A DNA stretch of 64,000 nucleotides from Streptomyces triculaminicus (GTDB lineage Bacteria > Actinomycetota > Actinomycetes > Streptomycetales > Streptomycetaceae), in assembly GCF_017349075.1 (NCBI RefSeq), contig NZ_JAFMOF010000004.1:620001-684000 (forward strand), read 5' to 3'. The notes under the pieces are model-generated. The model searched no databases. It saw only the letters and a program-made list of their open reading frames with translations, and had not been told where the DNA came from. A program made the position numbers and the translations under genes. Of this stretch, positions 1-9,191 are shown one piece after another. Numbering within the stretch: position 1 is the stretch's first letter; each line of letters begins with the position of its first letter.

Positions 1-259
1 GCTCGAACTGCGCGAGCTCGCCGGCGCCGAGGAGTGCTGCGGCTTCGGCGGCACCTTCGCCGTCAAGAACGCCGCGGTATCGGCCGCGATGGGAGCCGAC
101 AAGGCCCGCGCCATCGGGGACACGGGAGCCCGCGCCGTGTGCGCGGTCGACAACTCCTGTCTCCTGCACATCGGCGGCACCCTCGCCCGCGCCGGCTCGC
201 GCGTACGGCCGCTGCACATCGCCCAGATCCTGGCGAGCACCGACGGGAGCGTTCCATGA
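1..259 (+). CDS. lutA: LutA-type Fe-S oxidoreductase, 3' end only
   Basis: Only the last ~85 residues are present; the gene begins before the window. The reading frame contains a CCG-type cysteine motif (EECCGFGGTFA) and the ending NSCLLHIGGTLARAG, both typical of the C-terminal CCG domain of LutA/GlpC-like proteins, whose cysteines bind a Fe-S cluster or heterodisulfide-type centre. LutA works with LutB and LutC in the cytoplasmic oxidation of L-lactate to pyruvate. Its stop codon overlaps the lutB start in an ATGA (256-259), so the three genes are one translationally coupled operon. The identification rests on the motif and on the lutB-lutC neighbours. Confidence 0.88.
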   Translation, partial: LELRELAGAEECCGFGGTFAVKNAAVSAAMGADKARAIGDTGARAVCAVDNSCLLHIGGTLARAGSRVRPLHIAQILASTDGSVP

Positions 260-1725
260 GCCGTACGTACGTCGGCATGCCCGCGTTCCCGCGCGCCGCC
301 GCGCGGGCGACCGAGGACGCCACGCTGCGCTCCAACCTGCGGCGCGCCACCCACACCATCCGCGCCCGGCGCGCCCAGGCCGTCGCCGAGCTCGCGGACT
401 GGGAGGAGCTGCGCGCCGCCGCGGCCGCGATCAAGGACCGGACGCTGCGTCATCTCGACCACTATCTGACGCTGCTGGAGGAGAACGTCACCCGGGCGGG
501 CGGCACGGTCCACTGGGCCGCCGACGCCGACGAGGCCAACCGCATCGTCACCGAACTCGTCCGGGCCACCGGAGAGCGCGAGGTCGTCAAGGTCAAGTCC
601 ATGACCACCCAGGAGACCGGCCTGAACGACGCCCTCGAGCGGGCCGGCATCCGGGCGTACGAGACCGACCTGGCCGAGCTCATCGTGCAGCTCGCCGACG
701 ACCTGCCGTCCCACATCCTGGTCCCGGCCATCCACCGCGGGCGCGGCGAGATCCGCGACATCTTCCGCGACCGCATGGCGGACTGGGGCCGCCCCGCCCC
801 CGAGGGACTCACCGACCGGCCGGCCGACCTGGCGGAGGCGGCCCGCCTGCACCTGCGCGAGAAGTTCCTCACCGCGAAGGTCGCCGTCTCGGGCGCCAAC
901 TTCCTCGTCGCCGAGACCGGCACGGCGGTGGTCGTCGAGTCCGAGGGCAACGGCCGGATGTGCCTCACGCTGCCCGAGACCCTGATCTCGGTCGTCGGCA
1001 TCGAGAAGGTCGTCCCCGCCTGGCGGGACCTGGAGGTCTTCCTCCAGCTGCTGCCCCGCTCCTCCACCGCCGAGCGCATGAACCCCTACACGTCCATGTG
1101 GACGGGCACCTCCGACGCCGACGGACCGCGCGCCTTCCACCTGGTCCTGCTCGACAACGGCCGCACCGACGCCCTCGCCGACCGGGTCGGCCGCCAGGCC
1201 CTGCGGTGCATCCGCTGTTCCGCCTGCCTGAACGTCTGCCCCGTCTACGAGCGCGCCGGCGGCCACGCGTACGGCTCGCCCTACCCGGGCCCGATCGGCG
1301 CGATCCTCACCCCCCAGCTGCGCGGCCCGGCCTCCGCCCTGGAGGAGTCGCTGCCGTTCGCCTCCACCCTGTGCGGCGCCTGCTACGAGGTGTGCCCGGT
1401 GGCCATCGACATCCCGGAGGTCCTGCTGCACCTGCGCGAGCGGGTCGCGGAGGGCGGCGAGGTGACGGTCCGTGGAGTGCGCACCCGCGTCCGGCCGGCG
1501 AAGCGGCACGCGGTGGAACGGACGGCGATGCGGGCGGCCGGGTGGACCTTCGACCACCCGGGGGCCCTGCGCCGGGCGCAGCGCCTTGCGGGGCGCGCCC
1601 GCCGGCTGCGGCCCCGGCGGCTGCCCGGCCCGCTGGGTGCCTGGACGGACAGCCGGGAACTGCCCGAGCTGCCGGCCGAATCGTTTCGGGACTGGTGGTC
1701 GCGGACCCGGGGGGATGCCCCATGA
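256..1725 (+). CDS. lutB: LutB, iron-sulfur lactate utilization protein
   Basis: The 489-residue protein has an N-terminal LUD domain and a C-terminal ferredoxin-like region with two 4Fe-4S motifs. The first has cysteines at about 318, 321, 324 and 328 (CIRCSACLNVCPVY); the second starts near 373 (CGACYEVCP). Together with LutA and LutC it forms the cytoplasmic L-lactate dehydrogenase complex that feeds electrons from lactate towards the respiratory chain. The ATG at 256 was chosen over the upstream in-frame codons because it gives the usual N-terminus and overlaps the lutA stop. It in turn overlaps lutC by ATGA at 1722-1725. Length and motif order are normal for the family. Confidence 0.94.
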   Translation: MSRTYVGMPAFPRAAARATEDATLRSNLRRATHTIRARRAQAVAELADWEELRAAAAAIKDRTLRHLDHYLTLLEENVTRAGGTVHWAADADEANRIVTELVRATGEREVVKVKSMTTQETGLNDALERAGIRAYETDLAELIVQLADDLPSHILVPAIHRGRGEIRDIFRDRMADWGRPAPEGLTDRPADLAEAARLHLREKFLTAKVAVSGANFLVAETGTAVVVESEGNGRMCLTLPETLISVVGIEKVVPAWRDLEVFLQLLPRSSTAERMNPYTSMWTGTSDADGPRAFHLVLLDNGRTDALADRVGRQALRCIRCSACLNVCPVYERAGGHAYGSPYPGPIGAILTPQLRGPASALEESLPFASTLCGACYEVCPVAIDIPEVLLHLRERVAEGGEVTVRGVRTRVRPAKRHAVERTAMRAAGWTFDHPGALRRAQRLAGRARRLRPRRLPGPLGAWTDSRELPELPAESFRDWWSRTRGDAP

Positions 1726-2402
1726 GCGGCGGTACGAGCAGGGAGCGCGTCCTGGGGCGCGTACGGCGTGCGCTGGCCGACGTCCCTCGCCACGAGCGCC
1801 CGCGCGACCACCCCGTACCGCGCGACTACCGGCTCACGCACGGCACCCGCACCCCGGCCGACGCCGCCGCGCTCCTCGCCGCGAACCTCACCGACTACCG
1901 GGCCGTCGTGCACCGCACGGACGAGGGAGGGCTGCCGGCGCTGGTCGCCGGGCTGCTCGGCCGGCGCGGCGCGCGCCGCGTGGTCGTACCGCCCGGGCTG
2001 CCGGACGCCTGGCTGGCCCCCGAGCTGCTGGCGGCCGCCGGAGTGGAGCAGGTGGCCGACTCCCCCGCCCTGACGACGCGTGCCCTGGACGGCGTGGACA
2101 GTGTCGTCACCGGCTGCGCGCTGGCCATCGCCGAGACCGGCACGATCGTGCTGGACGCGGGCCCGGGGCAGGGGCGCCGCGCGCTGACGCTCGTGCCCGA
2201 CCACCACGTGTGCGTGGTGCGCGTCGCCGATCAGGTGGTGGACTCGGTGCCGCGGGCCCTGGCCCGGCTGGCCCCGGACCGGCCCCTGACCTGGATCTCC
2301 GGCCCGTCGGCCACCAGCGACATCGAACTGGACCGCGTCGAGGGCGTGCACGGGCCGCGCACCCTGGAGGTGGTCCTCCTCGACGGGACCGGACCCCGGT
2401 GA
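1722..2402 (+). CDS. lutC: LutC, lactate utilization protein C
   Basis: A 226-residue LUD-domain protein (LutC/YkgG family), the third component of the LutABC lactate oxidation system. Supporting signatures are the central segment VVTGCALAIAETGTIVLDAG and the C-terminal SGPSATSDIELDRVEGVHGP, both conserved in LutC proteins. It is cytoplasmic, with no signal or membrane segment. The ATG at 1722 overlaps the lutB stop. Its own stop (2400-2402) overlaps the GTG start of the following CoA-transferase gene, so that gene is probably co-transcribed although it is not a usual part of lut operons. Confidence 0.93.
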   Translation: MSGGTSRERVLGRVRRALADVPRHERPRDHPVPRDYRLTHGTRTPADAAALLAANLTDYRAVVHRTDEGGLPALVAGLLGRRGARRVVVPPGLPDAWLAPELLAAAGVEQVADSPALTTRALDGVDSVVTGCALAIAETGTIVLDAGPGQGRRALTLVPDHHVCVVRVADQVVDSVPRALARLAPDRPLTWISGPSATSDIELDRVEGVHGPRTLEVVLLDGTGPR

Positions 2403-3565
2403 GCTCCTCCCCTGGCGAGGCCGCCTCGGGCCCGCCCCTGCGCGGCGTCACGGTCGTCGCGCTCGAACAGGCCGTCGCGGCGCCCTTCGCCACCCGGCAG
2501 CTCGCCGATCTCGGGGCCCGGGTCATCAAGATCGAACGGCCGGGGGGCGGCGACTTCGCCCGGCACTACGACCGCCGGGCCAAGGGCCTGTCGGCCTACT
2601 TCGTGTGGATCAACCGTGGCAAGGAGAGCGTGGTCCTGGACCTCAAGGACGACGCCGACCGCTCGCTGCTCGACCGGCTCCTCGCCCGCGCGGACGTGTT
2701 CGTGCAGAACCTCGGCCCCGGCGCGGCCGCCCGCCTGGGCCTCGCCCCCGCCGCCCTGCGCGCCACGCACCCGCGCCTGATCACCTGCGACGTCACCGGC
2801 TACGGCGCGGACGGCCCGTACCGCGACAAGAAGGCCTACGACCTGCTGGTGCAGTGCGAGGCCGGTCTGGTCTCCCTCACCGGCGACCCCGGCGCCCCGG
2901 CCCGGCCCGGCATCTCCGTCGCCGACATCGCCGGCGGAATGTACGTCTACACGGGCATACTGACCGCTCTGTACGAGCGCGAGCGCACCGGCAAGGGCTC
3001 GCGGCTGTCGGTCTCCCTCTTCGACGCCCTGGCCGAGTGGATGGGCCACCCGTACTTCGCCGAGGCCTACGGCGGCCCGCCCCTCGCCCGCAGCGGCGCC
3101 CGCCACCCGTCCATCTCGCCCTACGGACCCTACGGTTGCGGCGACGGCGCCCGGGTGTTCCTGAGCGTGCAGAACGACCGCGAGTGGGTGGCCCTGTGCG
3201 AACGGGTGCTGCGCCGGCCCGGGCTCTCCCGCGACCCCCGCTTCGCCGACAACGCCGCCCGCCACGCACATGACGCGGAGCTGACGGACGTCATCGAGGA
3301 GTGCTTCGCCGCGCACACGGCGGACGGCGTCGTCGCCCTGCTGGACGGCGCCGGCATCGCCAACGCCCGGCTGCGGACCGTCGCCGAGTTCGCCGACCAC
3401 CCCCAGCTGACGGCCCGCGACCGCTGGCGCGAGTTCCCCTCGCCGGCGGGCATGCTGCGCGGCCTGCTGCCTCCGGTGGAGGTGGCGGGCCGGGAGGCGG
3501 TGATGGGTGCGGTGCCGGGGCTGGGGGAGCACACGGCGGCGATACGGGCGGAGTTCGGGGCGTAG
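2399..3565 (+). CDS. CaiB/BaiF family III CoA-transferase
   Basis: The 388-residue protein matches family III CoA-transferases, which move CoA between carboxylic acids through an aspartyl-CoA intermediate. It carries the N-terminal LRGVTVVALEQAVAAPFATRQLADLGA and VIKIERPGGGD blocks, the NRGKESVVLDLK block, and YDLLVQCEAGL, in which the Asp of AYDLL is the expected catalytic residue. The GTG at 2399 overlaps the lutC stop (GTGA), and no better start lies downstream before the conserved N-terminal block. The substrate cannot be told from the sequence. Many actinomycete members are annotated generically. Co-transcription with lutABC suggests a link to short-chain acid metabolism, but that is inference. 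Confidence 0.88.
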   Translation: MSSSPGEAASGPPLRGVTVVALEQAVAAPFATRQLADLGARVIKIERPGGGDFARHYDRRAKGLSAYFVWINRGKESVVLDLKDDADRSLLDRLLARADVFVQNLGPGAAARLGLAPAALRATHPRLITCDVTGYGADGPYRDKKAYDLLVQCEAGLVSLTGDPGAPARPGISVADIAGGMYVYTGILTALYERERTGKGSRLSVSLFDALAEWMGHPYFAEAYGGPPLARSGARHPSISPYGPYGCGDGARVFLSVQNDREWVALCERVLRRPGLSRDPRFADNAARHAHDAELTDVIEECFAAHTADGVVALLDGAGIANARLRTVAEFADHPQLTARDRWREFPSPAGMLRGLLPPVEVAGREAVMGAVPGLGEHTAAIRAEFGA

Positions 3566-3724
3566 CCCCAGGGTGACCCCGGCAGGGGTAGGCACGGCGT
3601 GCGTAGGCGGCGCACGGGGCTGGGTGACTCCCCCGCCGCGCGGCAGGCTCTTTCCCGACAGCGAGAACCGTCACGAGACGGCTCGCGGAGCACCTCGCAA
3701 CGTCTTCGGGAAAGGCCCGCTCAC

Positions 3725-4897
3725 ATGACGAACCCGGCAGTCTTCTGGTCCACCGGCTGGTCCGCCCCGGTCCAGCGACCCAGCGAAGGCTTCGAGGAGA
3801 ACTGGTCCGAGACCGGATTCGACGACCAGTCCGTGCGTCAGGTCGTACGGGTCGACGGAAGCGGTGACGCGGCACGGATCCGCCTGTCGAATCGTTTCGG
3901 CACCGGACCGCTGACCGTCGGCGCCGCCACCGTCGCCCTGGCCGCCGGGGGCGCCGCCGTGCGGCCGGGCACGGTCCGGCCCCTCACCTTCGGCGGGGCG
4001 GCGTCCGTGGTGATACCGGCCGGTGGTGAGGCCGTCAGCGACGCGGCGCCGCTGCGGGCCGAGCGCTTCGACGCCGTCACGGTGACCCTGTACTTCCCCT
4101 GCCCGACCGGGCCCGCGACGTTCCACGCCCAGGCCTACACCGACAGCTACCGCGCGCCCGGCGACCGTACGACCGCCGCCGACGGCTCGGGGTTCGGCGA
4201 GCGGACCCGCTCCTGGTACCACCTCGCCGGCATCGAGCTGGCGGGGGACGGCGCTTCGCCCCGCGGGACGGTGGTGGCCTTCGGTGACTCCCTCACCGAC
4301 GGCTTCGGCTCCACCGCCGGCGCCGACCGCCGCTACCCGGACGCCCTGGCCGAGCGACTCGCGGCGGCGGGGCGGGAATGGGCCGTGGTCAACGCGGGCA
4401 TCGGCGGCAACCTCGTGCTCAACGACTCGCCCTGGTACGGCGAGGCGGCCCTGGCGCGCTTCGAGCGCGACGTGCTCGACACTCCGGGCGTCCGGTCGGT
4501 GATCGTCCTCGCGGGTCTGAACGACATCGGCTTCAGCGAGGTCGACCTGCCGACCTACAAGCCCGCCCCGGATGTCTCCGTGGAGGAACTGACGGAGGGC
4601 TACCGGCAGTTGATCAAGCGGGCGCACGACCGGGGCGTCAGGGTGATCGGGGCGACGCTCCTGCCCTTCAAGGGAGCGGAGTACCACACCCCGCGCTCCG
4701 AGGAGAAGCGCGCCGCGCTCAACGCGTGGATCCGCACCTGCGGGGAGTTCGACGCGGTGGCCGACTTCGCCATCGCGCTGGCCTCGCCGGACGACCCCGA
4801 GACGCTCCACCCCGCCTACGACTGCGGCGACCACAAGCACCCCAACGACGCCGGCTACCGCGTCATGGCCGGGGCCGTCGACCTCGGCTCCCTCTGA
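3725..4897 (+). CDS. SGNH/GDSL-type hydrolase (two-domain esterase)
   Basis: A 390-residue protein with an N-terminal beta-sandwich-like domain (about 1-170) followed by an SGNH hydrolase domain. The block I motif AFGDSLTDGFGS places the nucleophile near Ser189. The block II glycine is in NAGIGGN, block III is LAGLNDIG, and block V has Asp and His in HPNDAGYRVM. Such enzymes cleave esters of lipids, acyl groups or acetylated sugars. No signal peptide is visible, so it may be cytoplasmic. The ATG at 3725 follows a purine-rich GGGAAAGG stretch; the longer in-frame extension upstream has no family-like sequence. The substrate is unknown. Confidence 0.9.
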   Translation: MTNPAVFWSTGWSAPVQRPSEGFEENWSETGFDDQSVRQVVRVDGSGDAARIRLSNRFGTGPLTVGAATVALAAGGAAVRPGTVRPLTFGGAASVVIPAGGEAVSDAAPLRAERFDAVTVTLYFPCPTGPATFHAQAYTDSYRAPGDRTTAADGSGFGERTRSWYHLAGIELAGDGASPRGTVVAFGDSLTDGFGSTAGADRRYPDALAERLAAAGREWAVVNAGIGGNLVLNDSPWYGEAALARFERDVLDTPGVRSVIVLAGLNDIGFSEVDLPTYKPAPDVSVEELTEGYRQLIKRAHDRGVRVIGATLLPFKGAEYHTPRSEEKRAALNAWIRTCGEFDAVADFAIALASPDDPETLHPAYDCGDHKHPNDAGYRVMAGAVDLGSL

Positions 4898-4956
4898 GCG
4901 CTTCGTGCGCATGCGAGGGGGGCGGCGAGGCCGCTCCGGGACGTGGTGCCTCCTCC

Positions 4957-6753
4957 TCAGACCTTCGCCGTCAGGTGCGTGTCCCGGCGCACCAGCGCGG
5001 CGTAGTGCCCGTCGTCGGCGAGGAGTTCCTGGTGGGTGCCGCGTTCGGTGATGCGGCCACGGTCGAGGACGACGATCTGGTCGGCGTGGCGGATCGTGGA
5101 GAGCCGGTGCGCGATGGTGATCGTGGTGCGCCCGGCGGACAGCGCGTCGATCGCCTGCTGCACGGCGTGCTCGGTGTGGGTGTCGAGCGCGCTCGTCGCC
5201 TCGTCGAGGATGAGCACGGGCGGGTCGCGCAGGATCGTCCGCGCGATGGCCAGGCGTTGCTTCTCCCCTCCGGAGAAGCGGTAGCCGCGCTCGCCGACCA
5301 GGGTGTCGTAGCCCTCGGGGAGGCCGGCTATGTAGTCATGGATCTGGGCCGCCTCGGCGGCCGCCTGGATCTCCTTGTCGGTGGCGTCGGGCTTGGCGAA
5401 GCGGAGGTTGTCGGCGACGGAGGCGTGGAAGAGGTAGGTCTCCTGGGAGACCACGCCCACCGCCCGGGAGAGGGTGTCGAAGTCGAGGTCGCGGACGTCG
5501 ACGCCGTCCAGCAGGACCCGCCCGCCGGTGACGTCGTAGAGCCGGGGCACGAGATAGCTCAGGGTGCTCTTGCCGGAACCCGTCGGGCCGACGACCGCCA
5601 GGCTGCCGCCGGGCGGGACGTAGAGGTCGATGCCGGAGAGGGCGGCGGCGGGGGGATCGTAGGAGAAGGAGACGTTCTCGAAGCGCACCTCGCCGCGGAC
5701 GGTCTCCAACCGCACGGGCTTCTCGGGCTCGGTGATGTCCACCGGCAGGTCGAGGTATTCGAAGATCCGCTGGAAGAGCGCGAGGGAGGTCTGCATCTGC
5801 ACGCCGGTGGAGAGCAGGCTGACGGTGGGCCGGAACAGGCCCTGCTGAAGGGAGACGAAAGCCACCAGCGTGCCGAGGGAGATGCCGGGGCCGCCCGTCC
5901 GCAGCGCGATGCCGGCGGCCCAGTAGATAAGAGCCGGCATGGCGGCCATGACGATGCCGATGGTGGACATCCGCCACCTCCCGGCCATGTTGGTGCGCAC
6001 CTCGAGGGCGACGAGCCGCTCGGACTCCGCGGCGAAGGCCTGGGTCATGGACACGGACCGGCCCATGGTGCGGCCGAGGAGGATGCCGCTGACGGACAGC
6101 GATTCGGTGACCATGGCGGCCATGGCCGCCATCTGGTGCTGCCGCTCGGAGGTGATCCTCTTGCGCTCGTCGCCGACGCGGCGGCTGATCCAGACGAAGA
6201 CGGGCAGCAGGAGGAGGGAGACGACCGTCAGCCGCCAGTCGAGGGCCACCATGGCGACGACGGTGGCGATGACGCTGGTGAGGTTGGAGACCAGGGACGT
6301 GGCGGTGGAGGTCACGGTGGCCTGCATGCCGCCGATGTCATTGGCGATGCGGGACTGCACCTCGCCGGTGCGCGTGCGGGTGAAGAAGGCGAGAGGCATG
6401 CTCTGCAGGCGGCCGTAGACCGCGGTGCGCAGGTCGTGCATGACGCGCTGGCCGACGGTGGTGGAGATCAGGGTCTGCAGCACGCCGAAGACACTGTTGA
6501 CGACCGCGGCGGCGATCATGCCGAGGGCGAGCAGGCTGAGCAGGCCGGTGCGGCCGTGGGGGATGGCGTCGTCGAGGACCTCGCGCAGCATGAACGGCGA
6601 GGCGACCGTGACGAGGGAGGACGCGGCCACGAGCAGCCCGACGAGGGCGAGCCGGCCGCGGTACGGGTGGAAGAGGCGGAGGATGCGCCGCACCTGGGCG
6701 GGCTGGTCCGGGTCCGCGGGAGGTGGTGTCCAGTTCGGTTCGTCGTGAGGCAT
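4957..6753 (-). CDS. ABC multidrug-type exporter, half-transporter
   Basis: A 598-residue type I ABC exporter with an N-terminal six-helix membrane domain and a C-terminal nucleotide-binding domain. Visible motifs are Walker A GPTGSGKST, Q-loop VSQETYLF, signature FSGGEKQRLAIAR, Walker B LILDEATSALD and H-loop IAHRLSTI. All catalytic residues are present, so it can work as a homodimer. The ATG at 6753 is preceded by AAGGAG. A longer reading from 6846 would start inside the MarR operator palindrome, so the shorter start is preferred. It is divergent from the marR gene, which probably represses it. The likely role is drug or lipid export; the substrate is unknown. Confidence 0.92.
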   Translation of the reverse strand: MPHDEPNWTPPPADPDQPAQVRRILRLFHPYRGRLALVGLLVAASSLVTVASPFMLREVLDDAIPHGRTGLLSLLALGMIAAAVVNSVFGVLQTLISTTVGQRVMHDLRTAVYGRLQSMPLAFFTRTRTGEVQSRIANDIGGMQATVTSTATSLVSNLTSVIATVVAMVALDWRLTVVSLLLLPVFVWISRRVGDERKRITSERQHQMAAMAAMVTESLSVSGILLGRTMGRSVSMTQAFAAESERLVALEVRTNMAGRWRMSTIGIVMAAMPALIYWAAGIALRTGGPGISLGTLVAFVSLQQGLFRPTVSLLSTGVQMQTSLALFQRIFEYLDLPVDITEPEKPVRLETVRGEVRFENVSFSYDPPAAALSGIDLYVPPGGSLAVVGPTGSGKSTLSYLVPRLYDVTGGRVLLDGVDVRDLDFDTLSRAVGVVSQETYLFHASVADNLRFAKPDATDKEIQAAAEAAQIHDYIAGLPEGYDTLVGERGYRFSGGEKQRLAIARTILRDPPVLILDEATSALDTHTEHAVQQAIDALSAGRTTITIAHRLSTIRHADQIVVLDRGRITERGTHQELLADDGHYAALVRRDTHLTAKV

Positions 6754-6833
6754 GGGCTCCTTCAACGAGGTCGGTCCGGTGGGCGAAAGACGTGCGGACG
6801 CGCTGAGCGCCCCGAGATGCCGGCGCCGTATCA

Positions 6834-6860
6834 GAGCATAGCTCACTGTTACCTATGCTC
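6834..6860. promoter_or_regulatory. Probable MarR operator between the divergent exporter and marR genes
   Basis: A perfect inverted repeat, GAGCATAG (6834-6841) and CTATGCTC (6853-6860), is separated by 11 bp. It sits in the short divergent promoter region between the exporter (start 6753) and marR (start 6892). The position and symmetry fit a dimeric winged-helix repressor acting on both genes. Binding by the adjacent MarR protein is inferred. Confidence 0.6.
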
Positions 6861-6891
6861 ACAATGAACAGAGTCCTGATACCCTGTGATC

Positions 6892-7329
6892 ATGACGGCC
6901 CCCGACACGTCCGGCCAGCTCGCCGAGCAACTGCTGAGGCTGACCCGCAGGCTCCACCGCGCCCAGAAGCGCTACCTGGACCCGGTCGGCATCACCCCCG
7001 CCCAGTCACGGCTGCTGCGCACCGTCGCGCACTACGACACGCCCCCGCGCATGGCGGACCTGGCGGAGCGCCTCGAGGTCGTGCCCCGGGCGGTCACCAC
7101 GCTCGTCGACGCCCTGGAGGCCAACGGCGCCGTGCGCCGGGTGCCGGACCAGTCCAACCGCCGCGTGACGCGGATAGAGCTCACCGACGAGGGCCGTTCG
7201 ACCCTGCACGCGCTGCGCAACGCCCGGCGTGCGGCCGTCGAGGAGATCCTCGCCCCCCTGGACGCCGGACAGCGCGACGTGCTCGAAGGCCTGCTGGCCA
7301 CGCTCCTGTCCGGTCGCGGCCTGGCCTGA
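6892..7329 (+). CDS. MarR family transcriptional regulator
   Basis: A 145-residue winged helix-turn-helix protein. The recognition region lies in PRMADLAERLEVVPRAVTTLVDALEANGAV, and the wing in RRVPDQSNRRVTRIELTDEGR contains the DxxxxR-type pattern of MarR proteins. C-terminal helices provide dimerisation. It is divergent from an ABC exporter and shares a 27-bp palindromic region with it, which suggests ligand-released repression of both genes. The ATG at 6892 was chosen; a GTG two codons upstream (6886) is also possible. The inducing ligand is unknown. Confidence 0.9.
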   Translation: MTAPDTSGQLAEQLLRLTRRLHRAQKRYLDPVGITPAQSRLLRTVAHYDTPPRMADLAERLEVVPRAVTTLVDALEANGAVRRVPDQSNRRVTRIELTDEGRSTLHALRNARRAAVEEILAPLDAGQRDVLEGLLATLLSGRGLA

Positions 7330-7373
7330 GGCGAGGCCCCTCCCCCGCGTTCCCCCGCGTCCCCCGTGAAAGA

Positions 7374-7418
7374 CCGGGCGGGCCCGGGGAGCCGCTCCCG
7401 GCCCCCGGACCCGCCCGG
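7374..7418. terminator. Probable bidirectional transcription terminator
   Basis: A GC-rich hairpin with 16-bp arms (7374-7389 and 7403-7418) has a single non-pairing position and a 13-nt loop. It lies between the convergent marR and PNGase A-like genes and would terminate both. There is no U-tract, as is common in Streptomyces. Confidence 0.6.
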
Positions 7419-7429
7419 CGTCGGCGCAC

Positions 7430-9043
7430 TCAGCAGCGGTGCCGGTCCTCCGTCAGCTCGCCCTGAGCGGTGGCCAGCGTGTGGTCGTAGCAGGCGCCCG
7501 GGCCCTGGAGGCGGTAGCGCTCGCGCGAGACCCCGGTGGCGTGGCGCTGCTCGCGCGGCACGTTCTGGTTGTACGCGGCGTCACCCGTGTAGGTGTCGTC
7601 CATACGGGACCAGCCGACGCGCTCGCCGGCGCGCAGCGTGAGGCTGTCGGCGCGGTCGCCCATCGTCATGACCGTCCGTAGACGGTCCCCCGCGCCGACC
7701 GACGTCTCGCCGTCCATGGTGTAGACGCGATGGCCGGCGGTCGTGGTGGCCGGGCCGCGCCCGGCGACGGTGACCTTCTCGTCGTCGGTCCAGCGGGCTT
7801 TGAGCGCGTCCACGGACTCGCCGTCGGTCCAGCGGTGCGTGGACGTGCCCGTGACCTCACGGGAGACCGTCGTGGTCACCCGCCCGTGCGAGGTGTTCAC
7901 ATGGCCGGCGACGGTCAGCGCGTGTCCGCCGTCGGACGTCAGCCGGTGCCGGTCGCCGGCCTCGTACGTGGTGGCGTTGGCCGGAGTGCCCTCCCGGTGG
8001 GTGGTCAGCGCGCCCGTGACGCGGTCGGACCCGGCGTCCTGCCACACCAGGACGTTGACGGGGGTGCTCCAGCCGCTCTGGCCCTCGGGCACCCCCGCGA
8101 CGGACACCGCCACGGTGTGCGGCTTGCCGTCGTTGAGCTGTCCGGCGAACGGGGTGAGGTCGTACTCCAGCGGCCGGACGTCGAAGGCGCGCGGGCCCGG
8201 GATCACGTACCAGAGGAAGGGGTTCGACCAGCCTCCGGTCCACACGGTCGGGAACGGCGCCGCGATGCCGGCGAGCCGCCCGTCCACCGAGACCCGCACC
8301 TCGCGGTAGGGGCCGTCCTTCGCCTTGCACGAGTAGGGCGCCGCGTCCGGCACGGTGAGGTACCAGAACTCCTCGCAGCCGCCGCCCGAACCGGTGGCGT
8401 AGACCTCCGCCACGATCCGCTCGCTGTTGGCGGGGGTGGTCAGCTTCCCCTCGTACGCCGCGCCCTCGTGGTGCGCGCCGTCCAGGGTGAGGACCTTGTC
8501 CGGGGTCCGCGCGGGCTCGGTGCGGCCCTCGGCCTTGTAGAACGTCAGCGTCACCTTGACCTTGATGACGCCGGTGTAGGTCTCGTTGACGAGGTTGCCG
8601 ATGAGCATCTCGACGGGCTGCCGTTCCCGCAGGGTGGGGGCGTAGCGGGTGACGTCCTTCTCCACCTTCCAGGTGATGCCCTCGGGCGACGGTTCCGGAG
8701 TCGAGGTGCGCAGCACTTCGACCCCGCCTATCCGCAGATAGCCCAGGCGGTCGTACTGCCGTCCGGCCACCGCGCCCTCCAGCCGCAGGACCACCTTGTT
8801 CCAGCGATCGCCGCAGCCCTTGGGCGGCAGATACGTGCCCTTGTAGGGCGTGTAGTCGCGGAACTCCGTCTGGGCGACGGTCGCTTGGCACGAGGTCGTG
8901 CCGGGGGTGGCCACGGGCGGGGCCGCGGTGACCGGGTCGTGCCAGTCGGTGCCGAATTCGGGGGGCGCCGCGGCCGAGGCCGGGCCGATGCCCGTCAACA
9001 GGCCGAGTGCGGCGGCGCACAGCACGAGAAGCAGTCGTCTCAT
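7430..9043 (-). CDS. Secreted PNGase A-like peptide-N-glycanase
   Basis: The 537-residue protein begins with a clear Sec signal (MRRLLLVLCAAALGLLTG, cleavage near ASAAA) and then matches the plant/fungal-type peptide-N4-(N-acetyl-beta-glucosaminyl)asparagine amidase A family. Conserved blocks seen are WNKVVLRLEGAVAGRQYDRLG, GGVEVLRTSTPEP, ITWKVEKDVTRYAP, GNLVNETYTGVIKV and EEFWYLTVPD. Family members release intact N-glycans from glycoproteins by cutting the Asn-GlcNAc amide bond. It would act outside the cell. The ATG at 9043 starts the signal peptide; an upstream extension has no coding character. It stands alone and is transcribed towards marR. An N-glycan utilisation locus lies about 35 kb away, which suggests complementary roles. 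Confidence 0.85.
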   Translation of the reverse strand: MRRLLLVLCAAALGLLTGIGPASAAAPPEFGTDWHDPVTAAPPVATPGTTSCQATVAQTEFRDYTPYKGTYLPPKGCGDRWNKVVLRLEGAVAGRQYDRLGYLRIGGVEVLRTSTPEPSPEGITWKVEKDVTRYAPTLRERQPVEMLIGNLVNETYTGVIKVKVTLTFYKAEGRTEPARTPDKVLTLDGAHHEGAAYEGKLTTPANSERIVAEVYATGSGGGCEEFWYLTVPDAAPYSCKAKDGPYREVRVSVDGRLAGIAAPFPTVWTGGWSNPFLWYVIPGPRAFDVRPLEYDLTPFAGQLNDGKPHTVAVSVAGVPEGQSGWSTPVNVLVWQDAGSDRVTGALTTHREGTPANATTYEAGDRHRLTSDGGHALTVAGHVNTSHGRVTTTVSREVTGTSTHRWTDGESVDALKARWTDDEKVTVAGRGPATTTAGHRVYTMDGETSVGAGDRLRTVMTMGDRADSLTLRAGERVGWSRMDDTYTGDAAYNQNVPREQRHATGVSRERYRLQGPGACYDHTLATAQGELTEDRHRC

Positions 9044-9191
9044 GGGGCAGGAGTGAAGCGCTTCGCCGCGCGTCACACCAGTAGCGGTCTGGCCTGATCC
9101 GCCGCTCCGGGGGAAAAACCAGTTGAACCGGATGCTCGCGGAGCGCGAGCCTTGCACGGCCCCGCCCCCACCATGCCGAAGCCGGGATGCC

